Counted from the stretch's first letter, positions 7,808 to 17,626 are shown. The stretch is 64,000 nt of DNA from Paenibacillus radicis (ex Gao et al. 2016) (GCF_014641555.1 NZ_BMHY01000019.1:1-64000), one strand, 5' to 3'. The notes: generated by a model not told the origin, from the letters alone. Program-made: numbers and translations.

Positions 7808-10336
7808 ATGGTGGAACAACGACCTCGAGGAAAGCAGTCCTCGAACAAATCAAAGGGCAAGACACGGAAACGGATGACGCCGCGTAAATGGTTTTTCGGC
7901 TTATTCTTTACGGCGGTCATTGCGATCGTGTGCGGTATTATCGGTTATCTCTTTATTGTATTGAACGGCGAGCGCATACTTACGGAAAAAGCGGATATGC
8001 TCGTGCTTGGCGAAGCATCCATCATATACGATGTTGACGGGAATGAAGTAAGCAAGCTGTACAACGCTAATGAGAACCGTGAAATCGTGGAGTTCGATCA
8101 GATTCCAAAATTGATGATGGACGCTGTCGTTGCAACCGAGGACCAGCGCTTCTATGAGCATAAGGGTATTGATTTCTGGGCAATCGGACGTGCAGTCGTG
8201 AAGGACGTTATCGCGCGAAGCGCGGTAGAAGGCGGCAGTACAATTACACAACAGCTCGCCAAAAACATGTTTTTGACAGCGGACAAAACGTTGTTCCGGA
8301 AAGCGACGGAGGCATCGATCGCCGTAGCGCTCGAGAACAAAAAAACGAAGCAGGAAATTTTGACGATGTACCTGAACGGCATCTTTTTCGGCAAGCGGGT
8401 ATATGGCATTAAAAATGCGGCTAACTACTACTTTGACAAAGATCCGAAGGATTTGGAGCTTTGGGAAATGGCGACGCTGGCTGGTATGCCGAAGGGCCCC
8501 AACCGTTATAACCCGATCGATAATCCCGAGCAATCGGAATCACGCCGGGCAGTGGTTCTCAAGCTGATGTTCGATCAGGGCTACATTACCAAGCAGCAGA
8601 TGGATGAAGCGGTTGCGGTTAAATATGTTGCACCGAAAAAACTGGATGACAAGCAAACCGATCCTTACAAAGCTTTTATCGATTATGCAATTGAAGAAGC
8701 GATCAAGGTTATGCCGGGGGGAGTGACGGAGCAGGAGCTGCGCACTGGCGGGTACCGCATCTATACAACGCTGAACACGAAAGCGCAGACGGTCGTCGAA
8801 GATGAATTCGATAATGACTCAAACTTTGAAAAAAGCGTGGACGATCAGAAGGTGCAAGGCGCGATGATTATTATGGACCATCGCGACGGCTCGATCCAAG
8901 CGATGGCTGGCGGCCGAGATTATGTGAGGAAAGGCTTGAATCGCGTCGTTGTGCCGCGTCAGCCGGGTTCTGCTTTCAAGCCGATTACCTCGTATGGACC
9001 GGCGCTGGAGACGGGCAATTTCAAGCCGTCCACAATATTGGCCAATGATAAAAAGTGCTTCGGCAACTATTGTCCAAAGGATTCCAAGGGGGCAACTCCG
9101 ATTTCGATGACGGAAGCGATCAAGCAGTCCCGCAACCTGCCTGCGGTTTGGACGCTGAATCAGGTTGGCGTGAAGAGCGGACTGGATTTTGCGAAGAAAC
9201 TGGGCTTTGATCTGGACAGCACGCAGGATCGCAACTTGACTATTGCGCTCGGGGGCTTGACGCACGGCGTAACACCACTTCAAATGGCAGAGGCGTACAG
9301 CGTATTTGCTAATGGAGGCAAGTCCGTTGATGCGCATGCGATAACGAGCATCACATCATCGAAAGGCAAAAGTTTGTTTACCTATCATGCCCCGGCTTCG
9401 AAGCAGCTGATGAAGCCGGAGACAGCATGGTATATGACGCAAATGCTGCAAACGGTGCTTGAAAAGGGCGGCACAGGTACAGGAGCCCGCATCGATCGTC
9501 CAGTGGCAGGTAAAACAGGTACGACGCAGCACGGCATTCCAGGCTTTAATTCCAGCGGAAACCGCGATGCTTGGTTCTTGGGTTATACACCGGAGTGGAC
9601 AGCGGCCGTATGGATGGGCTACGATAAGACAGATAAGGAGCATGTGCTGAAGAAAAGCAGCTCGCAATCCGCAGCCATGTTCTCGAAGGTCATGTCCAAG
9701 GCGATGAAGGGTGTACCGAAATCAAGCTTTAACAAACCAAGCGGTATACCGGATGAGGTTAAATCGCTAGGCGCTGTCACGAATTTCAATGCCATTTATG
9801 ATGCGGAGCACAATAAGGTACAGCTGTCATGGGAGCCTTCTGCTGGTGCGAAAAATATTACCTATGAGGTGTACCGCAAAGAGTCTGCGGAATCAGAATT
9901 TAAATTGTATGTGGATTCGCTCTCTTCAACCGGCGTTGATGATATGAGCATATTCGCGGGCATGACCTATCAATATTATGTCGTCGCCTATGATGCCGAG
10001 AATGATCTGAAGAGTAAACCTTCAGATACGATCACGGTTCAAGTGCCAGAGACCGAGATCGACGTTCCTGAAGTGCCGATGGAGCCGGATGATCCAAGCG
10101 GCGGAACGGATATCCCAGGCTTGCCTGGTGACGGGGGAGAAGTTACTCCCGACCCTGGCATACCGGTTGATCCTACCCCGCCTCCTGTAGAAGGTGGCAA
10201 CGAGACGCCGATTCCGCCGGATGACGGCAGTAATCCAACCGGCGGTACGCCAACGGATAACGGCAACCACGGCAATAATGGGAATAACGGAAACGCCGGA
10301 AATCACGGCAATGCCGGACCAGGCAATGGTGTTTAA
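7808..10336 (+). CDS. Class A penicillin-binding protein (PBP1A-like)
   Basis: Bifunctional peptidoglycan synthase, 842 aa from this start. A basic cytoplasmic tail precedes one membrane anchor (about residues 30-55). The glycosyltransferase GT51 domain shows ATEDQRFYEHKGID and GGSTITQQLAKNMFL. The transpeptidase has the SxxK motif in PGSAFKPIT, the SxN motif SRN, and KTGTT. A fibronectin type III-like domain follows, then a long tail rich in Pro, Gly, Asp and Asn that ends in NHGNNGNNGNAGNHG-type repeats. ATG 7808 is chosen because AGGAGGGG lies 11 nt upstream; the TTG at 7775 has no ribosome site. It stands alone after the hfq terminator. Confidence 0.93.
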   Translation: MVEQRPRGKQSSNKSKGKTRKRMTPRKWFFGLFFTAVIAIVCGIIGYLFIVLNGERILTEKADMLVLGEASIIYDVDGNEVSKLYNANENREIVEFDQIPKLMMDAVVATEDQRFYEHKGIDFWAIGRAVVKDVIARSAVEGGSTITQQLAKNMFLTADKTLFRKATEASIAVALENKKTKQEILTMYLNGIFFGKRVYGIKNAANYYFDKDPKDLELWEMATLAGMPKGPNRYNPIDNPEQSESRRAVVLKLMFDQGYITKQQMDEAVAVKYVAPKKLDDKQTDPYKAFIDYAIEEAIKVMPGGVTEQELRTGGYRIYTTLNTKAQTVVEDEFDNDSNFEKSVDDQKVQGAMIIMDHRDGSIQAMAGGRDYVRKGLNRVVVPRQPGSAFKPITSYGPALETGNFKPSTILANDKKCFGNYCPKDSKGATPISMTEAIKQSRNLPAVWTLNQVGVKSGLDFAKKLGFDLDSTQDRNLTIALGGLTHGVTPLQMAEAYSVFANGGKSVDAHAITSITSSKGKSLFTYHAPASKQLMKPETAWYMTQMLQTVLEKGGTGTGARIDRPVAGKTGTTQHGIPGFNSSGNRDAWFLGYTPEWTAAVWMGYDKTDKEHVLKKSSSQSAAMFSKVMSKAMKGVPKSSFNKPSGIPDEVKSLGAVTNFNAIYDAEHNKVQLSWEPSAGAKNITYEVYRKESAESEFKLYVDSLSSTGVDDMSIFAGMTYQYYVVAYDAENDLKSKPSDTITVQVPETEIDVPEVPMEPDDPSGGTDIPGLPGDGGEVTPDPGIPVDPTPPPVEGGNETPIPPDDGSNPTGGTPTDNGNHGNNGNNGNAGNHGNAGPGNGV

Positions 10337-10385
10337 GGATTAATCGGCCGAATCAGCAGGCGGCAAGATGCAAGTAAGGAGCTGG

Positions 10386-11033
10386 ATGCAAAGGATGGGC
10401 AAAAAGAATGTAAGCGGCTGGAGCACTATCATTATGCTGCTAACCGCAGCCGCTTTATTTACCGGGTGCAGCGCAAGCGCGGGAAGCAAGCCTTCCGCGG
10501 AGCTGCATGAGAAGACGATGCACTGGGACAAGATGCCAGAGATGACCATCGATCTGGACAAGTCGTATACCGCAAAATTTACGACGAGTATGGGGGATTT
10601 TACCGTAAAACTGTACGCTGAGGATTCGCCTATTACGGTGAATAACTTCGTGTTTCTAGCCAAACAAGGCTTCTATGACGGATTGACGTTTCACCGCATC
10701 ATGGAGACGTTTATGATTCAAGGCGGGGACCCGAAGGGGAATGGTACAGGAACACCAGGCTACTCCATACCGGACGAGCTGGATACGGAACTGAAATATG
10801 AACCTGGCATCGTGGCGATGGCCAACACAGGCAAGCCAAATTCCGGCGGGAGTCAATTCTTCATCAGCACGGGCAAAGATTCGGAGAACCTGAATCAGAT
10901 GCCAAATTATACGATCTTCGGCAAAGTGACGGAAGGCATGGATACGGTGCTGGCCATTGCGAAAACTCCGGTTAAGGAAACAAAGCCGATTGAACCGGTC
11001 ATTATCGAAAAAGTCGTTATCGTACAATCATAG
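10386..11033 (+). CDS. Cyclophilin-type peptidyl-prolyl isomerase lipoprotein
   Basis: Isomerises peptidyl-proline bonds, probably on secreted proteins outside the membrane. The N-terminus has a hydrophobic signal ending in a lipobox, LFTGC, so it should be anchored by a lipid-modified Cys. The cyclophilin domain is complete: FTTSMGDFTVKLY, then FHRIMETFMIQGGDP, then NSGGSQFFIS and YTIFGKV. The active Arg of FHR and the Gln of QGGDP are present. ATG 10386 has AAGGAG 4 nt upstream; ATG 10368 and ATG 10395 are alternatives. It lies about 50 bp after the PBP gene with no terminator between, so co-transcription is plausible. Confidence 0.9.
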   Translation: MQRMGKKNVSGWSTIIMLLTAAALFTGCSASAGSKPSAELHEKTMHWDKMPEMTIDLDKSYTAKFTTSMGDFTVKLYAEDSPITVNNFVFLAKQGFYDGLTFHRIMETFMIQGGDPKGNGTGTPGYSIPDELDTELKYEPGIVAMANTGKPNSGGSQFFISTGKDSENLNQMPNYTIFGKVTEGMDTVLAIAKTPVKETKPIEPVIIEKVVIVQS

Positions 11034-11040
11034 TTATACA

Positions 11041-11068
11041 CGCCGCCGCCCTTTCATAGGGCGGCGGA
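11041..11068. other. GC-rich hairpin after the cyclophilin gene
   Basis: CGCCGCCC pairs with GGGCGGCG around a short loop right after the stop codon. There is no T-run, so it is a stable 3' hairpin rather than a clear intrinsic terminator. Confidence 0.5.
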
Positions 11069-11213
11069 GCTGTATCCGGAACAGGCAGGCTTGGTTTATT
11101 TTGCAAGGCCGCTGGAGAAGAGCGTTAAGATATGGTAAGCTTTTTACAACGCTATCCATCAACATTGAAAGCCATCCGTTTGTGGCTTATCTCAACGGAA
11201 AGGTACGTTCCGT

Positions 11214-11771
11214 ATGAAACGAAAATTTTCGGACCGTGCGAACTGGCGCCGCATCTTGCGGAAAAGCTATTCGTGCTTGGCGCTCGACAATGAGGAGTTC
11301 AAAGGACTGGTGACCTTTTACCGAATCCATGAGCTTCGGGACCCGCTTTGGAAAGAGTATAATGGGCGCAGGCTATGCCTGGCGGACCGCGGCTATTTGT
11401 GGATGCAGCATTTTCCCCGGGGCGAGCATTTTGTCGTGACGACGATGTTCGATGATAAAGGTCGGGTCGTACAATGGTATATCGATATTTGCAAGACGCA
11501 AGGGTTGACCGATCAACAGGTTCCTTGGTTTGACGATCTGTACTTGGACGTCGTGGTTCTCCCGTCAGGCGAGGTATTTCTGCTTGATGAAGATGAGCTG
11601 GAGGATGCTTTAAGGCAAGGTGATGTAACGGGCAAGGAAGCCGCGCTGGCACGGAAGACAGCCGGAAGGCTGCTTTCTAGCATTCGCAACGGAAGGTTCC
11701 GCTATTTTACAATGAGCCTGAAGCATCGTAAGAGCTTGTCGGAGCGGACCGGAGAACTAAGCGAATCATGA
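11214..11771 (+). CDS. DUF402-domain protein, possible nucleoside phosphatase
   Basis: A 185-aa protein of the DUF402 family. The pattern is GRRLCLADRGYLWMQHFP, then FDDKGRVVQWYIDICK, then WFDDLYLDVVVLPSGEVFLLDEDEL, which matches this fold. Staphylococcal relatives hydrolyse nucleoside tri- and diphosphates, so a phosphatase role is possible but inferred. The acidic run near residues 95-135 is the likely metal site. The start ATG has GGAAAGGT upstream. It ends just before a strong terminator and appears to be a single-gene unit. Confidence 0.75.
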   Translation: MKRKFSDRANWRRILRKSYSCLALDNEEFKGLVTFYRIHELRDPLWKEYNGRRLCLADRGYLWMQHFPRGEHFVVTTMFDDKGRVVQWYIDICKTQGLTDQQVPWFDDLYLDVVVLPSGEVFLLDEDELEDALRQGDVTGKEAALARKTAGRLLSSIRNGRFRYFTMSLKHRKSLSERTGELSES

Positions 11772-11785
11772 TGGAACGAACGGAA

Positions 11786-11854
11786 AGGAGCAGCTAACGC
11801 ACATAACGAATGCGATTTCCGGTTCGTTGGCGGCTGCTCCTGTTTCTTTTTTTT
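11786..11854 (+). terminator. Terminator after the DUF402 gene
   Basis: AGGAGCAGC (11786-11794) pairs with GCTGCTCCT (11833-11841), followed by a T-rich run to 11854. The large loop can form an inner stem. Confidence 0.85.
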
Positions 11855-12015
11855 GTCAGAAGGCATACATAAACCGATCTCGAACTTAGCCTGACAAATC
11901 TGTTAATATGGCTCATTCCGATAGAATACACTTGTAATGCGGGATTTTGCCGGACATCTCTTCTAGAGCACTTGCTTGGCGAAAACCGGCACAGCGAAGG
12001 TGTAAAGGATGGGTG

Positions 12016-13020
12016 ATGCAACAGATGAGCGGACATGTCGTTTCGGGATCGAATAGTAACGGATCAAGACCGTCCCGTCAAATTAACGTTGTGCTAAGAA
12101 GCCAGGAGCCTTATCAAATGGCAGCAGCCGCGCCGGCTCAAGCACCGGAGAGCGAAGCGCTGCCAGCTGTAAAGCCGCTTCCGGCTAGCGACCAATTTGC
12201 AGATATTCAGAAAGAGCTTGAGCCGATGGTCGGCATGGATAATGTGAAGTCGCTCGTCTTTGAAATTTATGCGCTGCTCTATATTAGCCGCATGCGTTCC
12301 GAGGCAGGGCTGGTTGGGGGATCGCAAGTCTATCATATGATTTTTAAGGGGAACCCGGGGACAGGAAAGACGACGATCGCCAGAATTGTCGCCAAGCTGT
12401 TTCAGAAAATGGGCGTCCTGTCCAAGGGGCACTTGATTGAAGTTGAGCGCGCCGACCTCGTTGGCGAGTATATCGGTCATACCGCACAGAAAACACGGGA
12501 CCTCGTGCGTAAAGCGATTGGCGGCGTCTTGTTTGTCGATGAGGCATACAGCCTGGCACGCGGCGGTGAGAAGGATTTCGGCAAAGAGGCCATTGATACG
12601 CTTGTAAAGGCGATGGAGGATCATCGTAATCAGTTCGTCCTCATTTTGGCTGGCTATCCGGCGGAAATTGATCTTTTTCTGCAGACGAATCCGGGTCTGC
12701 CGTCGCGTTTTCCGATCCAAATTGACTTTCCGGACTATACGGTCGATCAATTAATTCAAATTTCTGAGCTTATGACGAAGGATCGGGATTATTATTTAAT
12801 GCCGCAGTCCATATTTAAACTAAGACAGCATTTAATTCAAGAAAAATTGAATGACCTCTTCTCGTTCAGCAATGCGAGGTACGTGCGCAACATTATCGAG
12901 AAGTCGATCCGCCATCATGCGGTCCGGCTGTTGAATCAATACGCAAGCGGCGTTCCGCCGAAGCAGGAGCTAATGGCGATTAAGCCGGAGGATCTGCGGT
13001 GGGAGCCGGCTTCGAAATAA
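12016..13020 (+). CDS. spoVK: Stage V sporulation protein K, AAA ATPase
   Basis: CbxX/CfqX-type AAA ATPase needed for late spore maturation in Bacillus. Residues before about 70 are low-complexity (Ala/Pro/Gln). The ATPase core has Walker A GNPGTGKTT, Walker B GGVLFVDEAYSL, a sensor region LILAGYP, and the Arg-finger segment NPGLPSRFP. ATG 12016 (AAAGGA 6 nt upstream) and ATG 12025 are both possible; the open frame extends back to 11947 without a ribosome site. A weak sporulation-like promoter, GAATACACT near 11924, is possible but not demonstrated. The order spoVK-hflX-ynbB-glnR-glnA matches Bacillus subtilis. Confidence 0.93.
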   Translation: MQQMSGHVVSGSNSNGSRPSRQINVVLRSQEPYQMAAAAPAQAPESEALPAVKPLPASDQFADIQKELEPMVGMDNVKSLVFEIYALLYISRMRSEAGLVGGSQVYHMIFKGNPGTGKTTIARIVAKLFQKMGVLSKGHLIEVERADLVGEYIGHTAQKTRDLVRKAIGGVLFVDEAYSLARGGEKDFGKEAIDTLVKAMEDHRNQFVLILAGYPAEIDLFLQTNPGLPSRFPIQIDFPDYTVDQLIQISELMTKDRDYYLMPQSIFKLRQHLIQEKLNDLFSFSNARYVRNIIEKSIRHHAVRLLNQYASGVPPKQELMAIKPEDLRWEPASK

Positions 13021-13041
13021 AGTGCTGCAAAGGAGCCATCG

Positions 13042-14337
13042 ATGCGAGAGAAATCGTATGATACCGGAACGGGCCTGCAGGAGAAGGCCGTTCTGGTCAG
13101 CTTAATTACGCCTGAGATAAAGAGGGAAAAGGGTGACCCCGAGCATTCTCTGCAAGAGCTGATTCAGCTTGCGGAGACAGCCGGTGTTGAAGTATTGACC
13201 ACCATGGTGCAAAACAAAGAAGCCCACGATACAAAGTGGTTTATCGGCAAGGGGAAGGTAGAGGAGCTTCGGGCGATCGCTGAGGAGCTTGGAGCGACTA
13301 CTGCTATATTTGATCAGGAGCTGTCCGGCGCGCAGGTGAGAAACCTGGAGGAGTCGCTGGATTTGAAAATCGTTGACCGTACACAGTTGATCCTGGATAT
13401 TTTCGCTCAGCGTGCGAAAACTCGCGAAGGCATTATTCAAGTCGAGCTCGCCCAGCTGAGCTATTTGCTGCCGCGGCTTTCGGGCCATGGCAAAAATCTG
13501 TCCAGGCTGGGCGGCGGCATCGGCACCCGGGGACCTGGCGAATCCAAGCTGGAGACGGACCGCAGACATATTCGCGGACGGATCTCTGATCTGAAAGCGC
13601 AGCTTGAGGAAGTGGTACGACACCGCAAGCTGTATCGGCAAAGACGGAAAAAATCCGGGGCAATCCAAGTTGCGCTTGTCGGCTACACGAACGCCGGCAA
13701 GTCTACTTTGCTGTGCGAGCTGACGAAAGCGGATGTATATGTTGAAAACCAGCTATTTGCAACACTTGACCCCACTTCGCGCATACTGGAGCTGCCTAAT
13801 GGCAGAGAAGTTATTTTGACCGATACGGTTGGCTTCATTCAGAACCTACCCCATGACTTGATCGCCGCTTTCCGGGCGACGCTGGAGGAGGTCAACGAGG
13901 CTGATCTCGTTCTCCATGTCGTCGACAGCAGCTCGCCTATGCGCGAGGAGCAGATGGCCGTCGTAGACCGTATCCTGGAGGAGCTTGGCGCTTCGGGCAA
14001 GCCAACGATAACTTTGTTCAACAAAAAGGATCTGTACGAAGGTGATATGCGGCAGATGCTGCGCGGCACGAGCGGCGATTCCATCTTAATGAACGCATAT
14101 GATGCGGGCGATCAAGAGACGCTGCGCGAACATATTCAAGACAAGCTGACGGGAGATACGGTTACATTTCTGCTGCCGGCAGACCGGGGCGATCTGATTG
14201 CTTTGGCTTACCGCAGCGGGGAGGTTGTTGGACAAGAGGTGGACGGCGAAAACGGCAGCCTGCGTCTGAAGGTGCTCGTGAGCCGCCAGCAATATGAGAT
14301 AAATGGACATCAGTTAAGGCCATTTATTCACGTATAA
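13042..14337 (+). CDS. hflX: Ribosome-associated GTPase HflX
   Basis: A GTPase that binds the large ribosomal subunit and can split stalled or idle ribosomes. The N-terminal HflX domain (VSLITPE, FIGKGKVEEL, FDQELSGAQVRNLE) is followed by the linker GIGTRGPGESKLETDRR and the G domain. G1 is GYTNAGKST, G3 is DTVGF, and G4 is NKKD. At 431 aa it is full length. The start has AAAGGAG upstream, 21 bp after spoVK. Confidence 0.96.
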   Translation: MREKSYDTGTGLQEKAVLVSLITPEIKREKGDPEHSLQELIQLAETAGVEVLTTMVQNKEAHDTKWFIGKGKVEELRAIAEELGATTAIFDQELSGAQVRNLEESLDLKIVDRTQLILDIFAQRAKTREGIIQVELAQLSYLLPRLSGHGKNLSRLGGGIGTRGPGESKLETDRRHIRGRISDLKAQLEEVVRHRKLYRQRRKKSGAIQVALVGYTNAGKSTLLCELTKADVYVENQLFATLDPTSRILELPNGREVILTDTVGFIQNLPHDLIAAFRATLEEVNEADLVLHVVDSSSPMREEQMAVVDRILEELGASGKPTITLFNKKDLYEGDMRQMLRGTSGDSILMNAYDAGDQETLREHIQDKLTGDTVTFLLPADRGDLIALAYRSGEVVGQEVDGENGSLRLKVLVSRQQYEINGHQLRPFIHV

Positions 14338-14414
14338 TTTGCAGATGATGTTTCGAACGGCAAACACTGTGTTTATATATTTAATAGCGGACATAAGGGA
14401 GAGAGAAAGCGGGC

Positions 14415-15731
14415 ATGAAAGAGCAGCATCAGTTCTCAGAAGGAATAGAAACAACGGGAGATGCCGTATGGCAACAATTAGAGCAGCTTGCAGAAGGGGC
14501 GGAAGAGCTTGCTCAAGAGCAGTTGAAAGCTGTTGATCGCATTGCAGAGCGGAACCAATGGAAAGTGATTCAAGCGTTTCAGCGCCACAAGGTAAGCGAT
14601 TTTCATTTTACGGGCTCCACCGGTTACGGCTACAATGATCGCGGTCGGGAAGTGCTCGATCTCGTGTATGCCGATGTATTCGGTGCAGAGGCCGCTTTGG
14701 TGCGGCCGCATTTCGTGTCCGGTACGCATACGATTGGTGTCGCTCTGTTCGGGTTGCTAAGACCCGGAGACGAGCTGCTGTACATAACGGGCTCGCCGTA
14801 TGACACTTTGCATAAGGTCATCGGCAAACCAGGCGACGGGACAGGCTCCCTGCAGGATTGGGGGATCGGCTACAACGAAGTGCCTTTGCTGGAGAGCGGG
14901 GCACTGGATTGGGAGCGTATAGAAAAAGCAATTAACGGGAACACGAAAGTGATTGGCATACAGCGTTCCCGCGGGTATAGCTGGCGCTCTTCTTTCACCG
15001 TTGCGGAAATTGGCGAGATAGTACGGCGGGTTAAGGCGATCAAATCCGACGTTCTTGTCTTTGTCGACAATTGCTATGGGGAATTTACCGAGCTGACGGA
15101 GCCAACGCAGGTCGGCGTCGATTTGATGGCGGGGTCGCTGATTAAAAACCCGGGAGGCGGCTTGGCAGCAACAGGCGGATATATTACCGGGACGGCTGCC
15201 GCTGTAGAAGCTGCTTCGTACCGCTTGACCGCTCCCGGCATAGGCGGGGAAGTAGGCGCGATGCTGGATACGCTGCGCGCCATTTATCAAGGGCTGTTTC
15301 TTGCGCCGCATCTTGTCGGACAAGCTGTGAAAGGAAGCGTATTTGCCGCAGCCTTGTTCGAGCAGCTTGGCTTTGAGACGCAGCCGCGCTGGAATGCGCC
15401 GCGCACCGACTTAATTCAAGCGGTTCGCTTTGGCGGCGCTGAGCATCTGATCGCTTTCGTGCAGGGCATCCAGCAAGCGGCTGCGGTCGATTCGCATGTG
15501 ACCCCCGAGCCGTGGGACATGCCAGGCTATGAGCATCCCGTCATTATGGCCGCGGGTACCTTCATCCAAGGGGGAAGCCTGGAGCTTTCTGCGGACGCGC
15601 CGATTCGCGAGCCGTACATCGCCTATATGCAAGGCGGACTTACTTATGCCCATGCGAAATATGGCGTTTTGACCGCGTTGAAACGGTTAATATCAAGTGA
15701 ATTAATTGTAATTAAACCTCACATATCTTGA
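14415..15731 (+). CDS. ynbB: YnbB-like PLP enzyme (methionine gamma-lyase family)
   Basis: A pyridoxal-phosphate protein of the family once called aluminium-resistance protein and now methionine gamma-lyase family. Its true substrate is not known. The cofactor-binding Lys is in GSLIKNPGGGLA, and the aspartate segment is VFVDNCYGEF. Other conserved stretches are FTGSTGYGYND and PHFVSGTH. Length is 438 aa. The start has GGGAGAGAG upstream. Its 3' end carries the GlnR operator and overlaps the glnR -35 region, so glnRA control elements lie within this coding sequence. Confidence 0.85.
   Translation: MKEQHQFSEGIETTGDAVWQQLEQLAEGAEELAQEQLKAVDRIAERNQWKVIQAFQRHKVSDFHFTGSTGYGYNDRGREVLDLVYADVFGAEAALVRPHFVSGTHTIGVALFGLLRPGDELLYITGSPYDTLHKVIGKPGDGTGSLQDWGIGYNEVPLLESGALDWERIEKAINGNTKVIGIQRSRGYSWRSSFTVAEIGEIVRRVKAIKSDVLVFVDNCYGEFTELTEPTQVGVDLMAGSLIKNPGGGLAATGGYITGTAAAVEAASYRLTAPGIGGEVGAMLDTLRAIYQGLFLAPHLVGQAVKGSVFAAALFEQLGFETQPRWNAPRTDLIQAVRFGGAEHLIAFVQGIQQAAAVDSHVTPEPWDMPGYEHPVIMAAGTFIQGGSLELSADAPIREPYIAYMQGGLTYAHAKYGVLTALKRLISSELIVIKPHIS
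15707..15723 (+). promoter_or_regulatory. GlnR/TnrA box upstream of glnRA
   Basis: TGTAATTAAACCTCACA fits the GlnR/TnrA consensus TGTNAN7TNACA at every defined position. It ends 4 bp before the -35 at 15728, the expected place for autorepression of glnRA by GlnR. Confidence 0.9.
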
Positions 15732-15756
15732 CACGTATTTGGAAGGGCGTTAGAAT
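15728..15756 (+). promoter_or_regulatory. glnRA promoter
   Basis: TTGACA (15728-15733), 17 bp, TAGAAT (15751-15756): a near-consensus sigma-A promoter directly downstream of the GlnR box. Confidence 0.9.
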
Positions 15757-15792
15757 ATACGTATAAAAGAGATACTGGAAGGTTGATGCGAC

Positions 15793-16203
15793 ATGGGTGA
15801 TGATATACGTAGAAATATGGCCTTGTTCCCAATCGGCATCGTAATGAAGCTGACGGATCTTACGGCCCGCCAAATCCGTTATTATGAGCAGCATGAATTG
15901 ATCGTGCCCGCCAGAACGGCAGGCAATCAACGTCTATTCTCATTTAACGACGTGGAAAGACTTCTTGAAATAAAGGCGTTAATTGAGAAAGGCGTTAATA
16001 TTGCCGGCATTAAGCAAGTAATGAATCCAGTTTCGAAAGAATCCGATGATGCAACGCTCGTTAGCGAGCAGTCGGAGACAAAACGGAAAGAGCTGTCGGA
16101 AGCGCAGCTTCACCGCCTGCTGAAGCAGCAACTGCTGGAGAAGCGTCCGGGTCAGGCTTCGTTGATTCAAGGACAGCTGTCGCGTTTCCTGCACAAACGC
16201 TAG
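15793..16203 (+). CDS. glnR: Transcriptional repressor GlnR
   Basis: MerR-type regulator of nitrogen genes that represses glnRA when glutamine is plentiful. It is 136 aa, with an N-terminal winged helix (LTARQIRYYEQHELIVPARTxGNQRLFSFNDVERL pattern) and a C-terminal tail that in this family responds to feedback-inhibited glutamine synthetase. The tail ends in QGQLSRFLHKR. The start ATG has GGAAGG upstream. It sits directly before glnA, and the promoter carries its own operator. Confidence 0.96.
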   Translation: MGDDIRRNMALFPIGIVMKLTDLTARQIRYYEQHELIVPARTAGNQRLFSFNDVERLLEIKALIEKGVNIAGIKQVMNPVSKESDDATLVSEQSETKRKELSEAQLHRLLKQQLLEKRPGQASLIQGQLSRFLHKR

Positions 16204-16252
16204 AAGAGAAGAAGATCAGGGCATGATTAAAGCGATTTAAGGAGATGATCTT

Positions 16253-17581
16253 GTGAGCTACACGAAAGCTGATATCAAGCGCATTGCGGAAGAACAAAAC
16301 GTTCGTTTTATCCGGCTACAATTTACCGACTTGCTCGGAACGATCAAAAACGTAGAAATCCCTGTCAGCCAATTGGACAAGGCACTGGATAACAAAATGA
16401 TGTTCGATGGATCTTCCATTGAAGGTTACGTTCGGATCGAAGAATCTGACATGTACTTATACCCGGATCTCGATACTTGGGTTGTATTTCCATGGGTTTC
16501 GCAAGACCGCGTAGCCCGTCTCATCTGCGACATTTACATGCCAGACGGCACGCCGTTCGCAGGGGATCCGCGCGGCATTCTGAAGCGCTCCCTGAAGGAA
16601 GCCGAGGAAATGGGCTATACAGCGATGAATGTTGGTCCTGAACCGGAGTTTTTCCTGTTCAAAACCGATGAGCGCGGCGAGCCGACAACAGAGCTCAACG
16701 ACCAAGGCGGCTACTTCGACCTTGCGCCGATGGATCTGGGCGAGAACTGCCGCCGGGAAATCGTACTGACGCTGGAGGAAATGGGCTTTGAAATCGAAGC
16801 TTCCCACCACGAAGTGGCGCCAGGCCAGCACGAAATCGACTTTAAATATGCGGACGCGATTAAAGCAGCCGATCAAATTCAAACGTTCAAGCTCGTTGTC
16901 AAAACGATTGCAAGACAACATGGCCTGCATGCAACGTTCATGCCGAAGCCGCTGTTTGGCGTAAACGGTTCCGGTATGCACTGTCACCAATCGTTGTTCC
17001 AAGGCAACACGAACGTATTCTACGACGAGAGCGACAGACTTGGTCTTAGCGCTACAGCTCGTTACTATATGGCGGGGATTCTGCAGCATGCTCGTGCAAT
17101 GGCTGCAATCACGAACCCGACGATCAACTCCTACAAGCGTCTGGTGCCGGGCTACGAAGCGCCTTGCTATGTAGCTTGGTCCGCAAGCAACCGTTCGCCG
17201 ATGATTCGTATTCCGGCTTCCCGCGGCCTCAGCACGCGTGTTGAAGTTCGTAACCCGGACCCGGCGGCCAACCCTTATCTGGCACTGGCTGTTATGTTGA
17301 AAGCCGGCCTGGACGGCATTCAGAACAAAACGCAGCTGCCGGCTCCAATCGACCGCAATATCTACATCATGTCGGAAGAAGAGCGTATCGAATCCGGTGT
17401 TCCTAGCTTGCCGGCCGATCTGCGCGAAGCGCTTGATGAGCTGCTCCGCAGCGAAGTGATCTGCGACGCGCTGGGCGACCACGCGCTGGCTCACTTCTAC
17501 GAGTTGAAAGAAATTGAGTGGGATATGTATAAAACGCAAGTCCACCAGTGGGAACGCGATCAGTACTTGACGCTCTACTAA
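16253..17581 (+). CDS. glnA: Glutamine synthetase type I
   Basis: Makes glutamine from glutamate, ammonia and ATP. Length is 442 aa, typical of the short Gram-positive class. Metal and substrate motifs are seen: FDGSSIEGY, GPEPEFFLF, HHEVAPGQHEIDF, MHCHQSLF, NRSPMIRIP and RVEVRNPDPAANPYLA. No adenylylation Tyr segment is apparent, consistent with the alpha subtype controlled by GlnR/TnrA contacts. It uses a GTG start at 16253 with AAGGAG 9 nt upstream. A strong terminator follows. Confidence 0.98.
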   Translation: MSYTKADIKRIAEEQNVRFIRLQFTDLLGTIKNVEIPVSQLDKALDNKMMFDGSSIEGYVRIEESDMYLYPDLDTWVVFPWVSQDRVARLICDIYMPDGTPFAGDPRGILKRSLKEAEEMGYTAMNVGPEPEFFLFKTDERGEPTTELNDQGGYFDLAPMDLGENCRREIVLTLEEMGFEIEASHHEVAPGQHEIDFKYADAIKAADQIQTFKLVVKTIARQHGLHATFMPKPLFGVNGSGMHCHQSLFQGNTNVFYDESDRLGLSATARYYMAGILQHARAMAAITNPTINSYKRLVPGYEAPCYVAWSASNRSPMIRIPASRGLSTRVEVRNPDPAANPYLALAVMLKAGLDGIQNKTQLPAPIDRNIYIMSEEERIESGVPSLPADLREALDELLRSEVICDALGDHALAHFYELKEIEWDMYKTQVHQWERDQYLTLY

Positions 17582-17587
17582 TACAGG

Positions 17588-17626
17588 AAATCCCTCGGAG
17601 CTCTGAGCTCCGGGGGATTTTTTTTG
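17588..17626 (+). terminator. Terminator of glnRA
   Basis: 15-nt arms at 17588-17602 and 17606-17620 with one mismatch, a 3-nt loop, then a run of T. Confidence 0.93.

Noticed and set aside
10957..11217. 86-codon frame over the end of the cyclophilin gene
   Set aside because: Arg-rich out-of-frame translation across a GC hairpin; no ribosome site.
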